A stretch of 20,405 nt of DNA, from positions 1 through 20,405 of IMG/VR virus record IMGVR_UViG_3300032307_000879; one strand, given 5' to 3'. Source of the DNA: a virus. The notes beneath the pieces were generated by a model. That model saw only the letters and a list, made by a program, of their open reading frames with translations. It searched no databases and was not told where the DNA came from. Positions within the stretch are counted from its first letter, which is position 1. Every line of letters starts with the position of its first letter. Below, piece by piece: positions 14,832 through 20,405 of this stretch. A program made the position numbers and the translations under genes.

Positions 14832-15211
14832 GGGGATGTTTTAGAATTGATTTGCGGAGTGGTGGTGATTATGCGGGTATCGGGTTGTCGTATGACCGAT
14901 TAATAAATTAGATGGTAAAGTCGTAAATGGCAAAACAAACGAAGTAGCTAGCAATGAAGATTTAGTATTTGCGCTACAAAACAACATGATCTTGGTAGAA
15001 GATCTAATGACTGTCTAACAACAGTTCATTATCAAAAAATTCTCCAACTTGTTTCACACAAGAATAAAAGAGTGAAATGGTTTTTTGTTACTTATTAGAG
15101 TTTATCAAAAAAAGTAAAAAGTTTGTAAGTTTATAAAAATTTACTACGCCTGTGAATGAATAATTATTAACAACCGAAAAAGACACGTTGGGCAGTACAA
15201 CGTCATCTCCA
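14832..15211 (+). ncRNA. ssrA: tmRNA (transfer-messenger RNA), divergent phage form
   Basis: A 380-nt RNA that would rescue stalled ribosomes by acting first as alanyl-tRNA and then as mRNA. The acceptor stem GGGGATG (14832-14838) pairs with CATCTCC (15204-15210), including the G3-U wobble needed for alanylation; A15211 is the discriminator. An adjacent arm ACGTTG/CAACGT (15185-15190/15198-15203) has a seven-base loop. The resume codon GGC (14929) has U and A at -5 and -4, as in E. coli. The frame runs 29 codons to UAA 15016-15018, which lies in the loop of a hairpin (15001-15014/15021-15033), the classic H5 layout. A clean H-type pseudoknot follows (CTTGT/ACAAG with TTCAC/GTGAA, 15048-15076), and a second is likely (15081-15130). 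Odd points: the T-loop GGCAGTA lacks TTCRA, CCA is not encoded, and the tag does not end in LAA. Confidence 0.85.
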
Positions 15212-15218
15212 CAAGAAC

Positions 15219-15245
15219 AAAGACCAGCAATGGTCTTTTGTTATT
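15219..15245 (+). terminator. Intrinsic terminator of the tmRNA
   Basis: AAAGACCA (15219-15226) and TGGTCTTT (15231-15238) form a stem capped by a GCAA tetraloop, then TTTTGTTATTTT. It starts 8 nt after the discriminator base. Confidence 0.88.
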
Positions 15246-15286
15246 TTAAACAGTTAAACTTTATTAATTTCAGTGATATAATAAGT

Positions 15287-15790
15287 ATGATTGATAAATT
15301 TGAAGGTCGTTATGTATTCTTGTCCAACTTCTATCCTTGTAAGATAGAACATAAAGGTATTACATATCCTTCAGTAGAACACTACTATGTTGCTATGAAA
15401 GTAACAGAGATGCAACTTATAGATGGTAGATATTATACAGCCGCTGATTTCAGAGAAATGTTGCCAAGAATCAAAGAACCTGCTGATGTTAAAAAACTTG
15501 GTCAGAGAATTAAAGTTCGAAAAGACTGGGATGATAAAAAGCTAGAATTTATGAACTGGGGTGTTCGTGAAAAATTCAAAGAAGAAACTTTATCAGAAAT
15601 GTTGTTATCTACCGGTGACCAAGAATTGATTGAAGGTAACTGGTGGAAAGACTATTTCTGGGGAGTTTGTAATGGTAAAGGTGAGAATCACTTAGGTAAG
15701 ATTCTTATGGAAGTAAGAGAAGAATTAAAACTAGCAAATCAAAAACCTTCAATCGAAGATATAATAAAAGAAAAAAATAAATTAAATTAA
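15287..15790 (+). CDS. NADAR domain protein (YbiA-like N-glycosidase family)
   Basis: A 167-residue protein matching the NADAR (formerly DUF1768, YbiA) family: FLSNFYPC near 12-19, YPSVEHYYVAMK near 27-38, the central KKLGQRIKVRKDWDDKK and MNWGVREKFKEE region, and the C-terminal STGDQELIEGN, WWKDYFWGVCNGKGENHLGKILMEVRE stretch. NADAR proteins cleave N-glycosidic bonds of ADP-ribose-linked or riboflavin-pathway compounds, and some remove ADP-ribose from guanine placed by DarT-type toxins. The start at 15287 is chosen because an upstream extension would run through the tmRNA acceptor and terminator. It is followed two bases later by the methyltransferase gene, so these are likely one operon. 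A counter-defence role is an inference. Confidence 0.9.
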   Translation: MIDKFEGRYVFLSNFYPCKIEHKGITYPSVEHYYVAMKVTEMQLIDGRYYTAADFREMLPRIKEPADVKKLGQRIKVRKDWDDKKLEFMNWGVREKFKEETLSEMLLSTGDQELIEGNWWKDYFWGVCNGKGENHLGKILMEVREELKLANQKPSIEDIIKEKNKLN

Positions 15791-15792
15791 TA

Positions 15793-16779
15793 ATGAGTGT
15801 AATTTCATATTTCGGAGGTAAGTCCTCAAATGTATTCATTGAGTTTATTAACTCAAAAATTCCTAAAGACGGTAGTATTAAAACCTACTTAGAACCATTC
15901 TCCGGCTCTATGGGAACGTATATGGACGACCCAAACTTAAAGTTTGATGTAGTTGTTTATAATGATAAAAATCGTCACCAGGTGAATCTTTATAAGTGTG
16001 CTTCTCAACCAGAAGAATTTGTTAAATATTTAGAGGCTTTGAAAAGAACTTTACTTCATACAACTGAAACTGATCCATTGAAGAAGTGGGATTTCTATAA
16101 AGAGATTTATAAAAAGTATATTAAGAATGACTTCTTGGATAATATGGAATTTGAAATTGGTGATTTCAAAAAAGCGGCTATTTATGCTTTCTTAATTACA
16201 TCAGCTCATAATTCAGTTTATCCTCGTGGCGCTGGCTTCAATGGTTATAAGAAAGATAAAGACCGTTTGAAGTTAGAAGTTCTTATTGATAAATTAAAAA
16301 AGAACAAATACACAGCTAAATTAGCTACTATTACTGACTTCTATAATATTGACTTTGAAGAATTAATCAATCAATATGATGCTGAAGATACTTACTTATA
16401 TTTGGATCCACCATACGCTCGTTTTGATGAAGCTAAAGGTGAAGATGATGCTAAGAGATTATTCTGGTATGGTGCTGATAAAGACGGTATGTTTGGACCA
16501 GCTTCACATAGAAGATTATTAGAGTTGATTAAGAAATCTAAATCTCGTTGGTCTTTATCATATTACTATTTTCCTTTGTTAGAAGAATTGTTACCAAGAG
16601 ATCAATACATCTGGACCGAAAAAGAAGTATTTAGAAGTTCAGCTCAAGGTGGTAATAACTCTGATGGTAAAGGTGAACAAGCTAAAGGTGTTGAGTTATT
16701 AATTATGAATTACGATCCAGTTACTGGTGAAAAACTAAACATTCAAGATGGAGTATCCGCTACCAAGACAGAGATTTAA
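15793..16779 (+). CDS. Dam-like DNA adenine N6-methyltransferase (D12 class)
   Basis: A 328-residue methyltransferase. The AdoMet-binding motifs appear in D12-class order: SYFGGKSS near 5-12, YLEPFSGSMG near 32-41, VVYNDKN near 54-60, and the catalytic DPPY at 205-208 followed by ARFDE. Further along are RWSLSYYYFP and the TEKEVFRSSAQGGNN stretch. It should transfer a methyl group to the N6 of adenine in DNA; the target sequence cannot be read from the protein. Compared with classical Dam (about 280 residues), it is longer, mainly through the insert after DPPY (KGEDDAKRLFWYGAD). No restriction enzyme gene is nearby, as is usual for phage methyltransferases that protect phage DNA or affect packaging. 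Its end overlaps the next gene by 32 bp. Confidence 0.9.
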   Translation: MSVISYFGGKSSNVFIEFINSKIPKDGSIKTYLEPFSGSMGTYMDDPNLKFDVVVYNDKNRHQVNLYKCASQPEEFVKYLEALKRTLLHTTETDPLKKWDFYKEIYKKYIKNDFLDNMEFEIGDFKKAAIYAFLITSAHNSVYPRGAGFNGYKKDKDRLKLEVLIDKLKKNKYTAKLATITDFYNIDFEELINQYDAEDTYLYLDPPYARFDEAKGEDDAKRLFWYGADKDGMFGPASHRRLLELIKKSKSRWSLSYYYFPLLEELLPRDQYIWTEKEVFRSSAQGGNNSDGKGEQAKGVELLIMNYDPVTGEKLNIQDGVSATKTEI

Positions 16780-16948
16780 GCATTATAAAGGTGGTACTTA
16801 TGAAGTAATTACTTTAGCCACTCATACAGAAACAGGAGAAAAGTTGGTAGTCTACAAGTCTATCAACTTTGGCTCTATTTATGTTAGACCTTTAGATATC
16901 TGGAATTCAACATCAGAAGATGGTCATAAAAGATTTGAATTAATATAA
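16748..16948 (+). CDS. DUF1653 domain protein
   Basis: A 66-residue protein with the full DUF1653 pattern: RQRFKHYKGGTYEVITLATHTETGEKLVVYKS, then the short IYVRP and a C-terminal RFELI. The biochemical role of the family is unknown; it is a compact beta protein found in bacteria and phages. It begins inside the methyltransferase gene in a different frame (32-bp overlap) and ends with a one-base overlap to the next start, so it belongs to the same translation-coupled series. Confidence 0.85.
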   Translation: MEYPLPRQRFKHYKGGTYEVITLATHTETGEKLVVYKSINFGSIYVRPLDIWNSTSEDGHKRFELI

Positions 16949-17175
16949 TGGCAAAAGCTTGTAACCCCAGTGTATTTAATATAAATTACGCAGCATCAAG
17001 TTCATCAGCAATTAATGTTGATGTTGATGGATGTACAGTTATTAGTAAGTTAGTCTTATTAGATGAAAAAACTGGTAATAAATGGCAAATTAAAATATCA
17101 GATGGTGAGTTAATAGCCGAACCATTAGAATTAGAAGATAAAAGAGAATTAAAACTAAATAAAATACTAAAATGA
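16948..17175 (+). CDS. Small protein of unknown function
   Basis: A 75-residue protein beginning MAKACNPSVFNINYAASSSS. It has a short beta-rich middle (TVISKLVLLDEKTGNKWQIKI) and a charged, probably helical C-terminus. The start overlaps the DUF1653 stop (TAATG) and the stop overlaps the next start (ATGA), so it is tightly coupled on both sides. No family is recognised. Confidence 0.7.
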   Translation: MAKACNPSVFNINYAASSSSAINVDVDGCTVISKLVLLDEKTGNKWQIKISDGELIAEPLELEDKRELKLNKILK

Positions 17176-17723
17176 AAAAGTACAAAGTTTCCATATATGG
17201 ATATGGTGCAGAAGTAACGATTGGTTCTGTTGATGAAGAACAAAAAGAGATTCTTAATAACCCTGATAAAGAGTTATGGGAAATTGCGGCTAATGACTTA
17301 GAAGATTATGGTGGTTGGTATGAAGTTGATGACCAATATCATAGATGGGGTGCGGCTGGTACATTTACTGTTCTTATACAAGATGATAATGGTGATACAT
17401 TATATGAACTTGACTCTGATAATCTTCATGAATTTGATACAGAAGAGTTTGAATTAGTTGATTATGAGTGTATTGAAGTTGACGAGTCTAAAGACTTATT
17501 GATGTGTGCTTCATTTGAAAAAGGTGGATTCTTTGAAGGTGATATCTTAACAGAAGATGATTTTGATATTACTAAACTTAAAATTAATATTGAGGGTGAA
17601 GTGGGTATTGATGAATATTACTTTGGTGATATTGTCTCTGGTGTTTACTACGATGATGAAGAAGTAGAAAACTACGGTGGTAGTACTGATGGTAAGTCAT
17701 TTGATGTTACTAAGAATTTTTAA
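17172..17723 (+). CDS. Acidic protein of unknown function
   Basis: A 183-residue, strongly acidic protein (MKKYKVSIYGYGAEVTIG). The N-terminal half looks beta-rich, with repeated D/E-W/Y patterns (DYGGWYEVDDQYHRWGAAG); the C-terminal half continues with EGDILTEDDF and GDIVSGVYYDDEEV. No signal peptide or membrane segment is seen. It is the last gene of the rightward series NADAR to here and ends at the terminator at 17731. Extreme acidity in a phage small protein raises the possibility of a DNA mimic, but no family is recognised and this is speculation. Confidence 0.72.
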   Translation: MKKYKVSIYGYGAEVTIGSVDEEQKEILNNPDKELWEIAANDLEDYGGWYEVDDQYHRWGAAGTFTVLIQDDNGDTLYELDSDNLHEFDTEEFELVDYECIEVDESKDLLMCASFEKGGFFEGDILTEDDFDITKLKINIEGEVGIDEYYFGDIVSGVYYDDEEVENYGGSTDGKSFDVTKNF

Positions 17724-17730
17724 AAAGAAA

Positions 17731-17758
17731 AAACCTCAGAGAAATCTGAGGTTTTTTT
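17731..17758. terminator. Bidirectional intrinsic terminator
   Basis: Arms AAACCTCAGA and TCTGAGGTTT around a GAAA tetraloop, with A-runs and T-runs on either side. It is shared by the convergent genes ending at 17723 (+) and 17762 (-). Confidence 0.88.
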
Positions 17759-17761
17759 ATT

Positions 17762-18259
17762 TTAGTTTATCTTTAGAATCTTTTTAATTCTTTCTATTAT
17801 TTGATTAAATTTGAAATCCAAAATATCTTTATCAATTACATAACCCATAGAATTACAATAATCTAAAAAGTCATCTTTCATGGCTTTCATATTAGATTTT
17901 AAATTTTCAATTTTATATCTTCCACTCAGTAACCAAGCAGTCGCAAGTGAAACCATAACAGGATTATTTAGAAAATTATCAATTCCGACCATAGGGTCAA
18001 ATCCTTCTTCCAACTCTTCAATAGCTTCAATTTTATCTTCAATCTCAGCTGGACTTAAATCATCCATTTTACGAGTTGTATTATTGAATTTATATCTTGA
18101 GTTAGCCATATTCTTTTGTTGGTCATCAGTATTAGGCTTGTTTTGTCTATCCATTTTCTTCAATTCTTCTTTTTCAGCATTAGGATTAGCTGAGAAGTCT
18201 TTGAAGTTAACTACTTTTCTATTTACATTGAATGTAGGTGTGTTATCTTTATAAGTCAT
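17762..18259 (-). CDS. Protein of unknown function
   Basis: A 165-residue protein. Residues 1-65 are polar and probably disordered (NAEKEELKKMDRQNKPNTDDQQ), followed by an acidic helix (PAEIEDKIEAIEELEEGFDP), a hydrophobic stretch of about 18 residues (NNPVMVSLATAWLLSG) that could insert in a membrane or form a buried helix, and a charged C-terminal helix (IIERIKKILKIN). It is a single minus-strand gene with its own TATATA box and the shared terminator. No family is recognised. Confidence 0.65.
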   Translation of the reverse strand: MTYKDNTPTFNVNRKVVNFKDFSANPNAEKEELKKMDRQNKPNTDDQQKNMANSRYKFNNTTRKMDDLSPAEIEDKIEAIEELEEGFDPMVGIDNFLNNPVMVSLATAWLLSGRYKIENLKSNMKAMKDDFLDYCNSMGYVIDKDILDFKFNQIIERIKKILKIN

Positions 18260-18280
18260 TTTTATAGAATTACTTTTTTG

Positions 18281-18286
18281 TATATA
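18281..18286 (-). promoter_or_regulatory. TATATA late-promoter-like box (minus strand)
   Basis: Read on the minus strand as AATTAATATATAC, 21 nt before the ATG at 18259. The same 13 bases occur before the NFACT-R gene at 12510. Confidence 0.45.
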
Positions 18287-18331
18287 TTAATTACCAAATC
18301 TCATTTCTTCTATTTTAGAGAGCCGGTTTTT

Positions 18332-18339
18332 TATATATA
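18332..18339 (+). promoter_or_regulatory. TATATATA late-promoter-like box
   Basis: TTTTTATATATACTT lies 29 nt before a GTG at 18369 and 44 nt before the ATG at 18384. With the box at 18281 it makes this a divergent promoter region. Confidence 0.4.
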
Positions 18340-18383
18340 CTTATGATAAAAACAAAAATCAAAAAAGAGTGTATAATAAAGAC

Positions 18384-19724
18384 ATGAGTAAATTAGTAAC
18401 GTTAAACGGAAATAATGATCAAGAACTTTTAAGTTCTATCTTTGATAATGAAATAATTGTATTTGAAGATATTCAAGGATCAAAGATATGGGTTAATTGG
18501 GATGGTAAAGAATTTACTATTAAGCCAAAGTCAATGAGTAGTGATAAACTTAACCTAATTGATTTAGCTATTCAAAACTATTATAATCCAGGTATTAAAT
18601 ACTTAGAGTCATTAGATGTTAGAATTAAATCACTCTTAAATAAAAAATGGTGGTTTTGTTTTGAGTACTTTCCTGATGAACAACCTGCTAATATTGGTTA
18701 TGATAGAGTTCCAAAAAATCATTTAGTTTTAACCGCTATTAATAAAGGTGGTAAGTATGAATTTAGTGTTGAAGAGTTAGACGAGTACGCTAGATTATTT
18801 GATGTTGATATGTTACCTATTGTTTTTCAAGGTAAGTTAACAGAGAGAATGGTTGAAGCTATTAAATACTTTATTAATACAAGTGAAGAGGATTTAGAAT
18901 ATGTATTTGGTGAAAAATCATTTTCGTTTTTTTTCTATAAAATATTAAACCCAAGTTCAAATAACTCATTTTTAATGAAAGATGAGGACTTCCAGTCAAA
19001 TCTTGAAAAACTTATTGTTAGAACAAAATCAGGTGATGTTTCATTTGAAATATTAAATCCTTTATATAGAAGAATAAGTGATAATAACTCAACAGAGTTT
19101 GTTGAAATTTATACTCTTATATTAGTTAACTTCTTAAACTTTTGTCAATCATTTAATTTAGATGAGATTAAGTTGAAAGGTGATAAAAGAGATGAAGTTT
19201 ATATTTACTTAATGTCTAAATTATTTAATGTTTATGTATCTGAAGTAAAACAAGATTTATTAGACTTTGACTTTGTAGTTCCTGAGTTTTTTGATAAAGA
19301 AAAGTTTAAAATTAATACTGAGTTGATTCCTAATAAATTAACTAAAGATTATATTAAAGAATCTGATAAGTTAGAGTATATCTTCAAAGTTATTATGGGT
19401 TCATTTAACAAGAAGAGAAAGAAAGCAATTGGTGTATTTACAGATAATACAGTAATTCTATTTAATACATTTGTTAATGATATTAATGTTTATATTGAAA
19501 GGTATTTAAATAAAGTACATGAAGTTGAATTAACAAGAGCAGGTCTTTTAGACTTTGGTGATTTCTTTGAGATTCAATATGACCAAGATGGTGAAGGTGA
19601 AGTTTATCCTGATGTTTATTCAGAGTTTGAAAAAGGAACACCTGAACAAAAGAAGAAAAAAGGTAAAGGTAGCAAAGGCTTACCTATACCAGAAGAAGGG
19701 CCATCTAAAACTCCTACTAAGTAA
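18384..19724 (+). CDS. Conserved phage protein, possible degenerate RNA-ligase-like nucleotidyltransferase
   Basis: A 446-residue protein if it starts at ATG 18384 (MSKLVTLNG); a GTG at 18369 would add five residues and lies 29 nt after a TATATA box, so it remains possible. Residues 28-34 (EDIQGSK) and 93-119 (FCFEYFPDEQPANIGY then RVPKNHLVLTAI) resemble motif I and motif III of covalent nucleotidyltransferases such as RNA and DNA ligases, and LIVRTKSGD...ILNPLY resembles motifs IV and V. The catalytic lysine expected in motif I is not present, and the later lysines are replaced, so any ligase activity is doubtful. The C-terminus is a charged low-complexity tail (KKKKGKGSKG). The resemblance is by eye and tentative. 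The stop overlaps the next start (TAATG). Confidence 0.6.
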   Translation: MSKLVTLNGNNDQELLSSIFDNEIIVFEDIQGSKIWVNWDGKEFTIKPKSMSSDKLNLIDLAIQNYYNPGIKYLESLDVRIKSLLNKKWWFCFEYFPDEQPANIGYDRVPKNHLVLTAINKGGKYEFSVEELDEYARLFDVDMLPIVFQGKLTERMVEAIKYFINTSEEDLEYVFGEKSFSFFFYKILNPSSNNSFLMKDEDFQSNLEKLIVRTKSGDVSFEILNPLYRRISDNNSTEFVEIYTLILVNFLNFCQSFNLDEIKLKGDKRDEVYIYLMSKLFNVYVSEVKQDLLDFDFVVPEFFDKEKFKINTELIPNKLTKDYIKESDKLEYIFKVIMGSFNKKRKKAIGVFTDNTVILFNTFVNDINVYIERYLNKVHEVELTRAGLLDFGDFFEIQYDQDGEGEVYPDVYSEFEKGTPEQKKKKGKGSKGLPIPEEGPSKTPTK

Positions 19725-19936
19725 TGAATTCGGTTGACCTTAATATGAGAAGTGTTCAAGTTGAATCTAAAACAAGAGCTTTGAAAGCCACTTGGACTCG
19801 TGAGTTAGCTGATGATTTAAACATGTATCATAATTTAAATATTGAGAAAGAACTTTCTTACCTTTTGAAGGAAGAACTTCGAAAAGAACGTGTTTCTAAG
19901 CGAAAAAAATCTATCAATAAAATCTTCCAAAATTAA
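19724..19936 (+). CDS. 70-residue protein resembling a gp23 helix segment
   Basis: Residues about 9-50 (VQVESKTRALKATWT, then RELADDLNMYHNLNIEKELSYLL) closely resemble the conserved T4-superfamily capsid segment of the form TRALKA.(Y/W)(T/S).ELAQDL...HGLD.E.EL...L, as I remember it from gp23 and gp24 homologues. The remaining 20 residues are basic (KERVSKRKKSINK). A capsid protein is several hundred residues, so this is only a detached segment. It is coupled to the upstream gene by a one-base overlap. It could be a small capsid-associated protein or a capsid-gene relic under selection; the intact frame and tight coupling favour a functional gene. Confidence 0.6.
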   Translation: MNSVDLNMRSVQVESKTRALKATWTRELADDLNMYHNLNIEKELSYLLKEELRKERVSKRKKSINKIFQN

Positions 19937-19968
19937 GAACCATATACTAAATTTTACATATAATTTGT

Positions 19969-20405
19969 ATGACGGTTTCAAGTGTAATTAATCTAAGTGA
20001 TATAGAATCATACTCTTCAATTAAGAAGAATTTAGAAGGTAAAAAATGTAGTTTACAATTTCTTCCATCATCACTAGAAACAATTTCCAAACAAAAGAAT
20101 TTTACATATAAAGGTCAAAAGTTAAAGACATCTTATCTTATTGATATAGTTCATAATTTAATATTAAAATATTACTTTAAGAAAGAAAATAAATTTCATT
20201 TAATGTCTCCTATCTTAAAGGAGAAGTATGGTTATCTTTATAACTATTATATGGATTTTCTTACAGAGAATGGTATTTTAGTTTTACTAGCAAAACATCA
20301 AAAAGGTAAGAGTGCTAGAGTATATGCTATTAATGAATATATTCTTAGAGGAACAATTATTCGTTTTAATAATAGCGATAGGACTTTACTTATAAAGTAT
20401 AAGGC
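19969..20405 (+). CDS. 5' part of an unknown protein, possible winged-helix domain (partial)
   Basis: An open frame from ATG 19969 (MTVSSVINLSDIESYSSIKK) runs 145 codons to the right edge without a stop. The stretch around residues 80-118 (SPILKEKYGYLYNYYMDFL followed by ENGILVLLAKHQKGKSARVYAI) has the helix-helix-wing look of DNA-binding winged-helix proteins in which a final strand ends KSARVY. It has a 32-nt leader after the previous stop and no Shine-Dalgarno. The C-terminus lies outside the window and the family is not identified. Confidence 0.6.
   Translation, partial: MTVSSVINLSDIESYSSIKKNLEGKKCSLQFLPSSLETISKQKNFTYKGQKLKTSYLIDIVHNLILKYYFKKENKFHLMSPILKEKYGYLYNYYMDFLTENGILVLLAKHQKGKSARVYAINEYILRGTIIRFNNSDRTLLIKYK

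Noticed and set aside
14931-15000. Shorter tag frames in the tmRNA starting at GCA
   Set aside because: They stop after about five codons, lack the UA at -5/-4 and do not place the stop in the H5 loop.
14832-15211. Group I intron or unrelated regulatory RNA
   Set aside because: Both ends lie outside coding genes, and the acceptor stem, H5 with stop codon in the loop and pseudoknots fit tmRNA better.
15188-15286. Upstream extension of the NADAR open frame
   Set aside because: It begins with a non-ATG codon inside the tmRNA 3' arm and reads through the acceptor strand and the terminator; NADAR homology begins at 15287.
17880-18254. Plus-strand frame opposite the unknown gene at 17762
   Set aside because: The serine- and leucine-rich composition is typical of an antisense shadow; the minus frame has a TATATA box and terminator.

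Overview
The window looks like about 20 kb of the late (virion) region of a T4-superfamily myovirus that infects a member of the Bacteroidota, probably a flavobacterium-like host. The phage assignment rests on a head-gene block: a gp4-type head-completion nuclease, a gp20-type portal, a gp21-type prohead protease fused to a gp22-like scaffold, and a gp23-type major capsid protein. The host assignment rests on four things: strongly AT-rich DNA, almost no Shine-Dalgarno sequences, a textbook Bacteroidota promoter (TTG, then TAnnTTTG) in front of the RNA gene, and a group II glutamine synthetase of the kind found in this phylum. No tool was run; all family calls are by eye.

Layout. 1-148: the end of an unknown gene. 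173-1258 (-): glutamine synthetase. 1343-1992: two small coupled genes. 1982-2509 (-): gp4-like nuclease. 2554-5582: unknown virion-type protein, a small protein with a capsid-targeting-like N-terminus, and the portal. 5627-8368 (-): a protease-like protein lacking catalytic residues, RNase R, and a truncated homing-endonuclease-like gene. 8540-12445: protease-scaffold fusion and major capsid protein, both preceded by the same 15-bp element and TATATA box. 12526-14760: stand-alone NFACT-R protein, zinc aminopeptidase-like protein, acidic protein. 14832-15211: a divergent tmRNA. 15287-17723: NADAR, Dam-like methyltransferase, DUF1653 and two unknown genes. 17762-18259 (-): unknown. 18384-20405: a degenerate nucleotidyltransferase-like protein, a 70-residue protein resembling a segment of gp23, and a partial protein.

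Most exciting observation: the window combines a tmRNA gene, an RNase R and an NFACT-R protein. Cellular relatives of all three act in ribosome rescue, decay of non-stop mRNA, or ribosome-associated quality control. The tmRNA has the expected acceptor stem with a G3-U wobble, a tag stop codon in a hairpin loop, and at least one clean H-type pseudoknot. Its predicted tag is 29 codons long and does not end in the usual LAA degron. The NFACT-R protein starts with a sequence resembling the T4 capsid-targeting peptide, so it could be packaged and delivered with the DNA. That these parts form a working set is inference.

Transcription appears to use a repeated TTAATATATA-like box, usually 17-30 nt before start codons and probably a late promoter, together with bidirectional hairpin terminators shared by convergent genes. 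The tmRNA instead has a host-type promoter.
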